Shown: positions 39,844-48,481 of the stretch, in pieces | Layout of the letters: each line of letters starts with the position of its first letter | Numbering within the stretch: position 1 is the first letter of the stretch | Origin: Paenirhodobacter populi | GTDB taxonomy: Bacteria > Pseudomonadota > Alphaproteobacteria > Rhodobacterales > Rhodobacteraceae | DNA length: 64,000 bases | Direction: 5' to 3' | Assembly (NCBI RefSeq): GCF_004022215.1 | Contig: NZ_SAUZ01000003.1 | Location: 62,001-126,000 of the forward strand | Notes under the pieces: model-generated | What the model was told of the DNA's origin: nothing | What the model saw: only the letters and a program-made list of their open reading frames with translations | Databases searched by the model: none | Position numbers and translations under genes: made by a program

Positions 39844-41049
39844 ATGACCCCTACCGCCGCCCCCCGGACGACCGCCCGGATTCCCTTGCGCCGCAGCGGC
39901 CTGCTGCTGACGGGCTGCGCGTTGGTCGCGCTGGCCGGGTGCAGCGCCAATGGCTATGATCCGGATCTGCGCGGTCTGGCGGGGCTTGGTTTCGACACGT
40001 CCTCGGCGGCGCAGCAGGCGGTGCAGGCGCGGCCGCAACCCGACAGCCGGGGCGTGATCTCCTACCCGAATTATCAGGTCGCGGTGGCGCGGCGCGGCGA
40101 CAGCGCCGCCACTGTCGCGCAGCGGGTGGGCCTCAACCCCGCCGAGCTTGCCAGCTATAACGCGATCGAGCCGAACACGCCGCTGAACAGCGGCGCGGTT
40201 CTGGCTTTGCCAAATCGCGTTTCCGAACCGACGGCCGGCACCGCCATCGCCTCTGCCGGGGGCACCGGGGGCGACGACCGGGTGGATATCACCACGCTCG
40301 CCTCTTCGGCGATCGACCGGGCGGCCCCGCCCGCAGGCACGACGACGACCGCCGCCGCCGCGCCCGCCCCGGCGGCGGCCCGTGCGGGCGCCGAGCCCGT
40401 GCGCCACAAGGTCACCCGCGGCGAGACCGCCTATTCCATCGCCCGCTACTACAACGTCCCGGTGAAATCGCTGGCGGAATGGAACGGCCTTTCGGGCGAT
40501 CTGAGCGTGCGCGAAGGGCAGTATCTGCTGATCCCGGTCGCCTCGGCTTCGGGTTCGGCCGCCGTCACGCAGCCCGGTCAGGGATCGCCGACGCCGCAAC
40601 CGCCCTCGGCCGCGACGCCGCTGCCCTCGGAACAGACGGTGGCGGCGGCAACGCCGATCGACCGCTCCGCCGCGCCGGATCTGGGATCGGGGCGCACCAG
40701 CGGCGGGCAGTTGCTGATGCCGGTATCGGGCTCGATCATCCGGCCCTATGCCAAGGGCAGGAACGACGGGATCGACATTTCCACCACCGCCGGTGCCCCG
40801 GTCAAGGCGGCCGAGGCCGGGACCGTCGCGGCGATCACCCGCGATACGGAGCAGGTGCCGATCCTCGTGCTGCGGCACGCGGACGGGCTGCTGACGGTCT
40901 ATGCGAACATCGACCAGATCACCGTCGCCAAGGGTGACACGGTGACGCGCGGGCAGACCATCGCCAAGGCGCGCGCGGGCGAAGGCAGCTTCGTCCATTT
41001 CGAGGTGCGCAAGGGCCTCGACAGCGTCGATCCGGTGCCCTACCTCTGA
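39844..41049 (+). CDS. nlpD: NlpD-like lipoprotein with two LysM domains and degenerate M23 domain
   Basis: Cell-envelope lipoprotein of 401 residues, probably an activator of peptidoglycan amidases in division. The lipobox LAGC puts the acylated Cys at 33. Two LysM domains (about residues 78-126 and 186-232) bind peptidoglycan, joined by Ala/Pro/Thr-rich linkers. The C-terminal LytM/M23 domain (about 300-401) has lost zinc ligands: GIDI lacks the preceding His, and the HxH motif is reduced to FVHFEV. This matches NlpD/EnvC-type activators, which lack hydrolase activity. The surE-pcm-nlpD order supports the assignment. Confidence 0.85.
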   Translation: MTPTAAPRTTARIPLRRSGLLLTGCALVALAGCSANGYDPDLRGLAGLGFDTSSAAQQAVQARPQPDSRGVISYPNYQVAVARRGDSAATVAQRVGLNPAELASYNAIEPNTPLNSGAVLALPNRVSEPTAGTAIASAGGTGGDDRVDITTLASSAIDRAAPPAGTTTTAAAAPAPAAARAGAEPVRHKVTRGETAYSIARYYNVPVKSLAEWNGLSGDLSVREGQYLLIPVASASGSAAVTQPGQGSPTPQPPSAATPLPSEQTVAAATPIDRSAAPDLGSGRTSGGQLLMPVSGSIIRPYAKGRNDGIDISTTAGAPVKAAEAGTVAAITRDTEQVPILVLRHADGLLTVYANIDQITVAKGDTVTRGQTIAKARAGEGSFVHFEVRKGLDSVDPVPYL

Positions 41050-41059
41050 CGCCCCCCGG

Positions 41060-42256
41060 TCATCCGGCGAAGAACGAGATGACCAGCGCGTTCACGATGT
41101 CGATGAAGAAGCCGCAGACCAGCGGCACGATGATGAAGGCGCGGTGTGCGGCGCCGTATTGCTGCGCCACGGCGGTCATGTTGGCGATGGCCGTGGCCGT
41201 CGAGCCGAGCGCGATGCCTCCGAAGCCCGAGGCGATCACCGCCGCCTCGTAATCGCGCCCCATCGCCGGAAAGACCACCCACAGCGACACGGCCAGCGTC
41301 AGCGCGATCTGCAGGGCGATCGTCGTCACGATGAACAGCAGGCTGCCGTCCAGTTGCCACAGTTGCAGCCCCATCAGCGTCATGGTCAGGAACAGGCCCA
41401 GCGCCAGATCGCCGATCAGCGCCAGCCCGACGCGCACCCCCGGCCATGTCCGCCACATCGCCGGGCCGAAGGTGAAGATGGCGAAATTGCGCATCACGAT
41501 TCCGGCGAACAGGCAACTGACGAAGGCCGGCAGCGTCAGCCCCGTGGCCGCGATCGCCGCATGCAGCGACATGCCCAGCATGATGGTGACGTTCAGGATC
41601 AGGATCGCCCAGAGCAGGCAGAAATAATCCATCCTCGGCGCGGGTTCGTCATGGGCGGTGCCGATGTCCATCTCGCCGTCCGGGACTGGCACGATATGGT
41701 GGCGGCGGATCAGGAAGGCGGCCAGCGGTCCGCCGATCAGGCAGGCGGCGATCAGGCCCAGCGTATTCGCCGCCACCCCCAGCTCCAGCACGTTGTCCAC
41801 GCCCGTCCGCTCGGCCAGGATCGGCGACCAGGCCAGCGCGGTGCCGATCCCCCCGGTCAGCGAAACCGACCCCAGCATCAGCCCGGCGCGCGGCTCCAGC
41901 CCGAAAAGCCCGGCCATCCCCATCGCGGCGAGGTTCTGCACCACGATCAGCCCCGAGGCGAGCGCGAGCAGGATCAGGAACGGCCGCCCGCCCTTGCGCA
42001 GCGTGCCGATATCCGCCTTGAGCCCGATCCCGGCGAAGAACAGCAGCAGCAGGAAATCGCGGACCTCAAGCTCAAAGCGGATCTCGCGCCCCCAAAAGGC
42101 ATAGACCAGCGCGGTAAAGGCGGCGCACAGAAATCCGCCGATAACCGGCTCGGGGATGGAATAGTTGCGCAACGCGGCGATGCGCAAGGTCAGGATCTTG
42201 CCGCAGATCAGCAGGACAGCCGCGATGGTGAAGGACAGAAAACCGTCGACGATCAT
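41060..42256 (-). CDS. gltS: Sodium/glutamate symporter family protein GltS
   Basis: Inner-membrane Na+:glutamate symporter family, 398 residues, about ten helices in two inverted halves. Family signatures include SIPEPVIGGFLCA near the N-terminus, LGSVSLTGGIGTALAW in the first half and ASGFGGIALGSTATAIANM in the second, the paired reentrant loops. Its ATG overlaps the stop of the TetR gene, so it is co-transcribed with the regulator. Convergent with nlpD, 10 bp apart. Confidence 0.88.
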   Translation of the reverse strand: MIVDGFLSFTIAAVLLICGKILTLRIAALRNYSIPEPVIGGFLCAAFTALVYAFWGREIRFELEVRDFLLLLFFAGIGLKADIGTLRKGGRPFLILLALASGLIVVQNLAAMGMAGLFGLEPRAGLMLGSVSLTGGIGTALAWSPILAERTGVDNVLELGVAANTLGLIAACLIGGPLAAFLIRRHHIVPVPDGEMDIGTAHDEPAPRMDYFCLLWAILILNVTIMLGMSLHAAIAATGLTLPAFVSCLFAGIVMRNFAIFTFGPAMWRTWPGVRVGLALIGDLALGLFLTMTLMGLQLWQLDGSLLFIVTTIALQIALTLAVSLWVVFPAMGRDYEAAVIASGFGGIALGSTATAIANMTAVAQQYGAAHRAFIIVPLVCGFFIDIVNALVISFFAG

Positions 42257-42861
42257 GGGGCCTCGGCAGGTGGAACAGGGGTGGCGCAGGCGCAGCGGGG
42301 GGTCATGATCTGCGCCAGAACCTCGGTCAGGACGCGCTCGGCCTCTTGCGGATCGGCCCCGGCGACCTGCGGGAGTTTGAGGAAATCGCGCATCATCCGC
42401 AAGCCGATCAGCAGCGCCATGACCATCGACGCCCGGAGCGCGCCGTCATCGCCCAGCTTTTCGCTCAACGGCGCGACGAAGAGGCTGTCGAGCCGCTCGC
42501 CCACCGGGCCGGCCGCGGCGGGAACCCCCAGCGAGCGGATCAGGACCAGCAGCGGATCGGGCTGCCCCTCCGCCGAAACGGTGCCCCGCTCGAACAACTG
42601 CCGTGCGAGGAAGGCGGGCAGTTCGTCCCGCGGCGCGGCGGCAAGGCCGGGATGGTCCGACATTCGCTTCAGCACCTCAAGGAAAAGCTGCTCCTTGGAA
42701 CCGAAGCAACGATGCACATAGGCCACGTCCACACCGACATCCGCCGCGATCTCGCGCAGCCCGGTATCGTCGTAGGAGGACCGGGCAAAGCGTCGGATCG
42801 CCGTTTCCAGAATGCGCTGGCGGGTGGTCGGCGCGGGATCGGCCGTTGACGTGGTGGGCAT
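42253..42861 (-). CDS. TetR family transcriptional regulator
   Basis: Repressor of 202 residues. The helix-turn-helix TGLREIAADVGVDVAYVHRC with FGSKEQLFLEVL lies near residues 29-60, followed by a helical ligand domain. The open frame runs far upstream. ATG 42861 keeps the protein at family size and leaves the palindrome at 42926-42941 outside the gene; ATGs at 42906 and 42945 are alternatives. It is divergent from the yhiI-rbbA-yhhJ-type operon and co-transcribed with gltS. It probably represses both directions through the palindrome. Confidence 0.85.
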   Translation of the reverse strand: MPTTSTADPAPTTRQRILETAIRRFARSSYDDTGLREIAADVGVDVAYVHRCFGSKEQLFLEVLKRMSDHPGLAAAPRDELPAFLARQLFERGTVSAEGQPDPLLVLIRSLGVPAAAGPVGERLDSLFVAPLSEKLGDDGALRASMVMALLIGLRMMRDFLKLPQVAGADPQEAERVLTEVLAQIMTPRCACATPVPPAEAP

Positions 42862-42925
42862 TTCGCTGGGTCCGGACTCAATCGTGCTTTCGCGGTACGC
42901 GACCATCGCGCAAATCGGCAAGGGG

Positions 42926-42941
42926 GTCAACGACTGTTGAC
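42926..42941. promoter_or_regulatory. Palindrome GTCAAC-GACT-GTTGAC in the TetR/export operon gap
   Basis: Perfect 6-bp inverted repeat with a 4-bp spacer between the TetR gene and the divergent HlyD gene. Each half contains an outward-facing TTGAC, so it may double as back-to-back -35 boxes. An identical palindrome with another spacer lies at 48416-48431. Confidence 0.55.
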
Positions 42942-42997
42942 TCATGGCCGGTTTCCGCTGATGTAATACCGGGTGCGTGGCATCAGCGAGGTGAAGG

Positions 42998-44065
42998 ATG
43001 AAGCTCAACCGGAAATGGCTCCTTCCCGGGCTTGCGGGCGCGGTGGTCCTTGCGGGGTATGTCCTTTGGCAGAACACGCAGAACGGCGCCCTGCCCGCGG
43101 GCATCGCCAGCGGCAACGGGCGGCTGGAGGCGGTGGATATCGACATCGCGGCAAAGACCGGCGGCCGACTGAAAGACGTCTTCGTAAGCGAGGGGGATTT
43201 CGTCGAGGCGGGCCAGATCCTCGCGCAAATGGACACCACGCAGATCGACGCGCAGAAGCTTGAGGCGGAGGCCCAGCTGCGCCGCGCACGCATCGCCATC
43301 GACACGGCGCAGGCCGTCGTGGTCCAGCGCGAGGCGGAACGCGAGGCCGCGCAGGCCTCGGTCGAGCAGCAGGAGGCCGAGCGTGAATCGGCCGAACAGC
43401 GGCTGGCCCGGTCCGAACAACTCGCCCGCGCCAATGCGATCTCGCAGCAGGTGCTGGAAGACGACCGCGCGAACGAACGCAAGGCCCGCGCCGCATGGGC
43501 GGCGGCCAAGGCCTCGCTCGCCGCGTCCGAAGCGGCGATCGGCGCCGCGCGGGCGCAGGTGGTGGATGCCGAAGCCTCGGTCGAGGCGGCCAAGGCCACG
43601 GTCGCCAGTATTCAGGCCGATGTGAGCGATGCCACCCTGACGGCGCCACGTCCGGGGCGGGTGCAGTATCGGCTTGCCCAACCCGGCGAGGTGCTGGCCG
43701 CGGGCGGGCGGGTGATCAACATGATCGACGTCTCGGACGTCTACATGAGCATCTTCCTGCCCACCGAACAGGCGGGCCGCGTCGCCATCGGCAGCGAGGT
43801 GCGGCTGGTTCTGGATGCCGCGCCGGGCGTGGTGATCCCCGCCACGGTGTCCTTTGTCTCGGATGTGGCGCAGTTCACCCCGAAGACCGTCGAGACCGAG
43901 GAAGAACGGCTGAAGCTGACCTTCCGCGTCCGTGCCCGCATCGCGCCGGAACTGCTTCAGCGCTATATCCGGCAGGTCAAAACCGGGCTGCCCGGCATGG
44001 CCTATGTGCAGGTGGATCCGGCGACGCCCTGGCCCGATGCGCTGCAGCAGAACCTTGTGAAATGA
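42998..44065 (+). CDS. HlyD-family periplasmic adaptor (YhiI-like)
   Basis: Membrane-anchored adaptor of an ABC export system, 355 residues. It has one N-terminal membrane helix (about residues 8-25), then the first lipoyl half [20 protein letters not shown], a long Ala/Glu/Gln-rich coiled-coil hairpin (about 85-205), the second lipoyl half ([20 protein letters not shown]-like) and a beta barrel. It starts after GTGAAGG. Its stop overlaps the RbbA ATG, matching the yhiI-rbbA-yhhJ order of enterobacteria. Confidence 0.9.
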   Translation: MKLNRKWLLPGLAGAVVLAGYVLWQNTQNGALPAGIASGNGRLEAVDIDIAAKTGGRLKDVFVSEGDFVEAGQILAQMDTTQIDAQKLEAEAQLRRARIAIDTAQAVVVQREAEREAAQASVEQQEAERESAEQRLARSEQLARANAISQQVLEDDRANERKARAAWAAAKASLAASEAAIGAARAQVVDAEASVEAAKATVASIQADVSDATLTAPRPGRVQYRLAQPGEVLAAGGRVINMIDVSDVYMSIFLPTEQAGRVAIGSEVRLVLDAAPGVVIPATVSFVSDVAQFTPKTVETEEERLKLTFRVRARIAPELLQRYIRQVKTGLPGMAYVQVDPATPWPDALQQNLVK

Positions 44066-46788
44066 CCGGGGCGCCTTCGGTCGCGACGGTGCGGGGTGTC
44101 AGCCTGACCTACGGCAAGGTGCGGGCGCTGGATGACATCACGCTGGACATTCCGGCGGGGGGCATGGTCGGGCTGATCGGCCCCGATGGCGTCGGGAAAT
44201 CCAGCCTGCTCGCGCTGATCTCCGGCGCGCGGGCGATGCAGGAGGGCGCGTTGCATGTGCTGGACGGCGACATGCGGTCCGCACGCCACCGGCAGGCCGT
44301 CTGCCCGCGCATCGCCTATATGCCGCAGGGTCTGGGCAAGAACCTGTATCAGACGCTTTCGGTCTTCGAGAACGTGGATTTCTTCGGCCGTCTGTTCGGG
44401 CAGGACCGGGCCGAGCGTGAAGCGCGGATCACCGACCTGCTGACCGCCACCGGGCTGGAAAACTTCCGCGACCGGCCGGCGGGCAAGCTCTCGGGCGGGA
44501 TGAAGCAGAAGCTCGGCCTGTGCTGCGCGCTGATCCACGACCCGGACCTGCTGATCCTCGACGAACCCACCACCGGCGTCGATCCCCTCTCGCGCCGCCA
44601 GTTCTGGGACCTGATCGACCGCATCCGCGCCGGCCGCCCGGGGATGAGCGTCCTCGTCGCCACCGCCTATATGGAGGAGGCCGCCCGCTATGACTGGCTG
44701 GTGGCGATGAACGCGGGCAAGGTGCTGGCGACCGGCAGCCCGGCCGAACTGCTGGCCCGCACCGGCACCGACAATCTCGACGCCGCCTTCATCGGACTGC
44801 TGCCCGAGGAGGACCGTGCCGGCCACCGCGCGGTGGTGATCCCCCCGGCGCCCCACACCGAAGACGACTACGCCATCGAGGCCGAGGGGCTGACGATGCG
44901 CTTTGGCGATTTCACCGCCGTCGACCATGTCAGCTTCCGCATCCCGAAGGGCGAGATCTTCGGCTTCCTCGGGTCCAACGGCTGCGGCAAGACCACGACG
45001 ATGAAGATGATGACCGGCCTGCTGCCGCCGACCGAGGGCACGGTGAAGCTGTTCGGCCGGCAGGTCGATCCCGACGACATCGAGGTGCGCCGCCATGTCG
45101 GCTACATGAGTCAGGCCTTCTCGCTCTACGGCGAATTGTCGGTGGCGCAGAATTTCGACCTGCATGCGCGGCTGTTCAAGCTCGACCCGGCGAAAATCCC
45201 CGGCCGCATCCGCGAGATGGCCGAGCGCTTCGGCCTGACCGAGGTGATGGACGCCCGGCCCGATGCGCTGCCGCTTGGCATCCGGCAGCGGCTGTCGCTG
45301 GCCGTCGCGATGATCCACGCGCCCGAGATCCTGATCCTCGACGAACCCACCTCGGGCGTCGATCCGGTGGCGCGCGACGCCTTCTGGCAGATCCTGTCCG
45401 ACCTGTCGCGCAAGGACGGGGTGACGATCTTCGTCTCCACCCATTTCATGAACGAGGCGGAACTGTGCGACCGAATCTCGCTCATGCATGCGGGCAAGGT
45501 GCTGGTTAGCGACCGGCCTGCTGCCATCGTCGCGCAGCACGGCGCGGCCACGCTGGAGGATGCCTTCATCGACTGCCTCGAACAGGCGATCGGCGAGACG
45601 GGCACCCCGCCCGAACCCGCCGCGCCGCCCGCCCCGGATCACGCCCCGGCAAAAAGCCCGCTCTTCGATCCGCGCCGCATGTTCAGCTACACGATGCGCG
45701 AAACGATGGAGCTGCGCCGCGATCCGATCCGCGGCACGCTCGCGGTGCTGGGCACGCTGATCCTGATGCTGGTCATCGGGCTTGGCATCAACATGGATGT
45801 CGAGGATCTCAGCTTCGCCGTCCTCGACCATGACGATTCCACCATCAGCCGCGATTACGTCCTGCAGATCGCCGGGTCGCGCTATTTCGTCGAACAGGAC
45901 CCGATCGCGGATTACGCCGAAATGGACCGCCGCCTGCGCGCGGGCACCCTGAACCTCGCGCTGGAAATCCCGCCCGACTTCGGCGCTGACCTGCTGCGCG
46001 GGCGCGACGTGGAAATCGGCGGCTGGATCGACGGCTCGAACCCCACCCGGGCCGAGACGGTGCTGGGCTATGTGCAGGGCATGCACGCATACTGGCTGAC
46101 CGAACGGGCGCGCGAGGCCCATGGCGCAGCGGCGGTGGCGGGCGACTACGGGCTGGAACTGCGCTACCGCTACAACCCCGACATCAAGAGCCTCGTCGCC
46201 ATGGTCCCGGCGGTGATCCCGCTCCTGCTGCTGCTGATCCCGGCGATGCTGAGCGCGCTTTCCGTGGTGCGGGAAAAGGAACTCGGCTCGATCACCAATC
46301 TTTACGTCACCCCGGTGACGCGGCTGGAATTCCTGATCGGCAAGCAGATCCCCTATGTGGCCATCGCGGTGATAAACTTCGCCCTGATGACGGTCATGGC
46401 GATCTTTGCGTTCAAGGTGCCGTTCACCGGCAGCCTGCTCGCCTATGCGGTGGCGGGGGTGCTCTATGTCTCCGCCGCGACGGCGATGGGGCTGGTGATT
46501 TCGGCCTTCATGAAAAGCCAGCTCGCCGCGGTCTTTGCCACCGCCCTGGGGACCATCCTGCCGGCGGTGCAGTTCTCCGGCATGATCAATCCGGTCTCGT
46601 CCCTCGACGGGATCGCGGCCTTCATCTCGGGCATCTATCCGACCACCTATTTCATGACCATCTCGCGCGGGGCCTTTTCCAAGGGGCTGGGCTTTTCGGA
46701 GCTGTCCTCGGCGCTCTGGCCGATCGCGCTGGCCATTCCGGTGCTGATCGGGATCGGCGCGCTCCTGATGCGCAAGCAGGAGGCCTAG
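44062..46788 (+). CDS. rbbA: RbbA-like protein: two ABC ATPase domains fused to an ABC-2 permease
   Basis: Fusion of 908 residues. ATPase 1 has Walker [10 protein letters not shown] (40-48) and signature [12 protein letters not shown]. ATPase 2 has Walker [10 protein letters not shown] (304-312) but a degenerate signature, [12 protein letters not shown], before [10 protein letters not shown]; the same degeneration is typical of RbbA/YhiH. The C-terminal 350 residues form an ABC-2 permease with a large extracytoplasmic loop and about six helices. E. coli RbbA is described as a ribosome-associated ATPase, but the neighbours here argue for export. Confidence 0.9.
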   Translation: MTGAPSVATVRGVSLTYGKVRALDDITLDIPAGGMVGLIGPDGVGKSSLLALISGARAMQEGALHVLDGDMRSARHRQAVCPRIAYMPQGLGKNLYQTLSVFENVDFFGRLFGQDRAEREARITDLLTATGLENFRDRPAGKLSGGMKQKLGLCCALIHDPDLLILDEPTTGVDPLSRRQFWDLIDRIRAGRPGMSVLVATAYMEEAARYDWLVAMNAGKVLATGSPAELLARTGTDNLDAAFIGLLPEEDRAGHRAVVIPPAPHTEDDYAIEAEGLTMRFGDFTAVDHVSFRIPKGEIFGFLGSNGCGKTTTMKMMTGLLPPTEGTVKLFGRQVDPDDIEVRRHVGYMSQAFSLYGELSVAQNFDLHARLFKLDPAKIPGRIREMAERFGLTEVMDARPDALPLGIRQRLSLAVAMIHAPEILILDEPTSGVDPVARDAFWQILSDLSRKDGVTIFVSTHFMNEAELCDRISLMHAGKVLVSDRPAAIVAQHGAATLEDAFIDCLEQAIGETGTPPEPAAPPAPDHAPAKSPLFDPRRMFSYTMRETMELRRDPIRGTLAVLGTLILMLVIGLGINMDVEDLSFAVLDHDDSTISRDYVLQIAGSRYFVEQDPIADYAEMDRRLRAGTLNLALEIPPDFGADLLRGRDVEIGGWIDGSNPTRAETVLGYVQGMHAYWLTERAREAHGAAAVAGDYGLELRYRYNPDIKSLVAMVPAVIPLLLLLIPAMLSALSVVREKELGSITNLYVTPVTRLEFLIGKQIPYVAIAVINFALMTVMAIFAFKVPFTGSLLAYAVAGVLYVSAATAMGLVISAFMKSQLAAVFATALGTILPAVQFSGMINPVSSLDGIAAFISGIYPTTYFMTISRGAFSKGLGFSELSSALWPIALAIPVLIGIGALLMRKQEA

Positions 46789-46791
46789 GCG

Positions 46792-47904
46792 ATGGATCTG
46801 GCCAATGTCCTGCAACTGGGCATCAAGGAAATCCGCGGCCTGATCCGCGATCCGATCATGATGGGCCTGATCCTGTTTTCCTTCACCTTCCAGATCTACA
46901 CCTCGGCCACCTCCGCCGTCGAAACGCTGAACCGCGCGCCCATCGCCGTGGTGGACGAAGATCAGTCCCCCCTTTCCACCCGCATCATCGAGGCGTTCCA
47001 GCCCCCCTATTTCACCGAACCCACGATGATTTCGGTGGCCGAGATGGACCGCCGCATGGACGAGGGGCTGGATACCTTCGCGCTGGACATCCCGCCCGGC
47101 TTCCAGCGCGACCTGCTGGCGGGCAAGCGGCCGGAGATCCAGCTCAACGTCGATGCCACGCGCATGGCGCAGGCCTTTTCCGGCGCGGGCTATGTGCAAA
47201 GCATCATCGCGGCCGAGATCAGCGAATTCCAGAGCCGCTATCGCGCCGATGCGGCGACGGCCGCCGATCTGGTGCTGCGCGCGCGCTTCAACCCGTCACT
47301 GAACGGCGGCTGGTTTCAGGCGGTGATGGGCATTTCCAACAGCGTCACCCTGCTGGCGCTGATTCTGTCGGGCGCCGCGCTGATCCGGGAACGCGAACAC
47401 GGCACCATCGAGCACCTGCTGGTCATGCCGGTCACACCGCTGGAAATCATGGTCTCCAAGATCTGGTCGATGAGCCTCGTCGTCCTGCTCGGCACCGCCT
47501 TTTCGCTGGTGGTGATGTGCGAATGGGTGCTGGGCATTCCGTTGCAGGGATCGATGACGCTGTTCCTCGCCGGGACGGCGCTGCATCTGTTCGCCACCGC
47601 CTCGCTCGGCATCTTTCTGGCGACGGTGGCGGGCACGATGCCGCAGTTCGGCCTGCTGATGATGCTGGTGCTCCTGCCGCTGCAGGTGCTGTCGGGGGCG
47701 CAGACGCCGCGCGAATCGATGCCGCAGATCGTGCAGGACATCATGCTGGCCGCGCCCAACACCCATTACGTCATCCTGTCGCAATCGGTGCTGTTCCGCG
47801 GCGCCGGGCTCGATGTGGTCTGGCCGCAGATGCTGGCGCTGGCGGTCATCGGCGCGGCGCTCTTCGCCTTCTCGCTGCGCCATTTCCGCGGCTTCCTGAA
47901 ATAG
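46792..47904 (+). CDS. yhhJ: ABC-2 type permease (YhhJ-like)
   Basis: Inner-membrane permease of 370 residues: one N-terminal helix (about 22-42), an extracytoplasmic domain (DEDQSPLSTRIIEAFQPPYF and after), then five helices with the ABC-2 signature REREHGTIEHLLVMPVTPLE. It partners the permease half of RbbA to form a two-permease exporter of the DrrB/YhhJ class. It starts 3 bp after rbbA and is the last gene of the operon. Confidence 0.9.
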   Translation: MDLANVLQLGIKEIRGLIRDPIMMGLILFSFTFQIYTSATSAVETLNRAPIAVVDEDQSPLSTRIIEAFQPPYFTEPTMISVAEMDRRMDEGLDTFALDIPPGFQRDLLAGKRPEIQLNVDATRMAQAFSGAGYVQSIIAAEISEFQSRYRADAATAADLVLRARFNPSLNGGWFQAVMGISNSVTLLALILSGAALIREREHGTIEHLLVMPVTPLEIMVSKIWSMSLVVLLGTAFSLVVMCEWVLGIPLQGSMTLFLAGTALHLFATASLGIFLATVAGTMPQFGLLMMLVLLPLQVLSGAQTPRESMPQIVQDIMLAAPNTHYVILSQSVLFRGAGLDVVWPQMLALAVIGAALFAFSLRHFRGFLK

Positions 47905-47930
47905 GCCCGGCCCCCCGCGCCCTTTTTGCC

Positions 47931-48003
47931 TTTCATTCTTCCATAAATATCCCGGGGGTGAATTTGCGCGCATGCGCAAAGAGGGGGCTGGCCCCCTCCC
48001 CCC
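47931..48003 (-). repeat. Intergenic two-hairpin repeat, copy 4 (reverse)
   Basis: Read on the reverse strand: AGGGGGCCAGCCCCCT hairpin, TTTGCGC-atgc-GCGCAAA hairpin, CCCCGGGATATTTATGGAA, GAATGAAAGG. The left hairpin and tail match copy 1 almost base for base. It occupies the gap between the convergent yhhJ-like and phasin genes. Confidence 0.9.
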
Positions 48004-48039
48004 TTCATACGCGCAGGTTTTCCGTTCAGAACCGCGCGC

Positions 48040-48345
48040 TTACGCCGCCTTCCGGCCCGTCGGGTTCAGCGCCGCCGTCAGGCGCGAGGATTCCTCGATC
48101 CCCTTCCTGAACAGGTTCTGCGCATATTCCGCGTTCAGCGCCGCGACCTGCTGCGGCGTCGTGACGGCGGAAAGCTTTTGCAGCCAGTCCGCCTGAAGCT
48201 GCGCGACATCCGCCGCGGTGGTCATCGTCTCATGCCAGAAGGCGGTCTGCAGATGCAGCGGCTGGGTCGCCAGCTCTGACAACTGGTTCATCCAGCCGAA
48301 TTCGGTGAAAGGCTTTCCGGTCTTCGATCCCGATGCGATGTTCAT
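48040..48345 (-). CDS. Phasin family protein
   Basis: Small amphipathic protein of 101 residues that would coat polyhydroxyalkanoate granules. It is almost wholly helical with no signal or membrane segment. The pattern PLHLQTAFWHETMTTAADVA then VTTPQQVAALNAEYAQNLF is typical of Phasin_2 proteins. ATG 48345 has AGGAG 7 bp upstream. It is divergent from phaC, the usual arrangement in related bacteria. Confidence 0.8.
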   Translation of the reverse strand: MNIASGSKTGKPFTEFGWMNQLSELATQPLHLQTAFWHETMTTAADVAQLQADWLQKLSAVTTPQQVAALNAEYAQNLFRKGIEESSRLTAALNPTGRKAA

Positions 48346-48415
48346 ATCCGGCTCCTGTTTCCCAAAAGTTGATCGAAACAGTCTGAAGGGTATTTTGCGT
48401 CGCGCCTTGATTCAG

Positions 48416-48431
48416 GTCAACCATAGTTGAC
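48416..48431. promoter_or_regulatory. Palindrome GTCAAC-CATA-GTTGAC in the phasin/phaC gap
   Basis: Same perfect arms and spacer length as the site at 42926-42941. It lies 50 bp before phaC and 70 bp before the phasin gene. On the reverse strand it contains TTGACC, 18 bp before AAAATA, a plausible phasin promoter. Confidence 0.55.
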
Positions 48432-48481
48432 AGAAGATCGAATACGTTTTCCGCTATGAACAGCAGCGACATGAGGTGCAG

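Noticed and set aside
44002-47199. Reverse-strand open frame of about 1065 codons opposite rbbA
   Set aside because: Same GC-skewed codon artefact; the forward frame contains intact ABC motifs and overlapping operon junctions.
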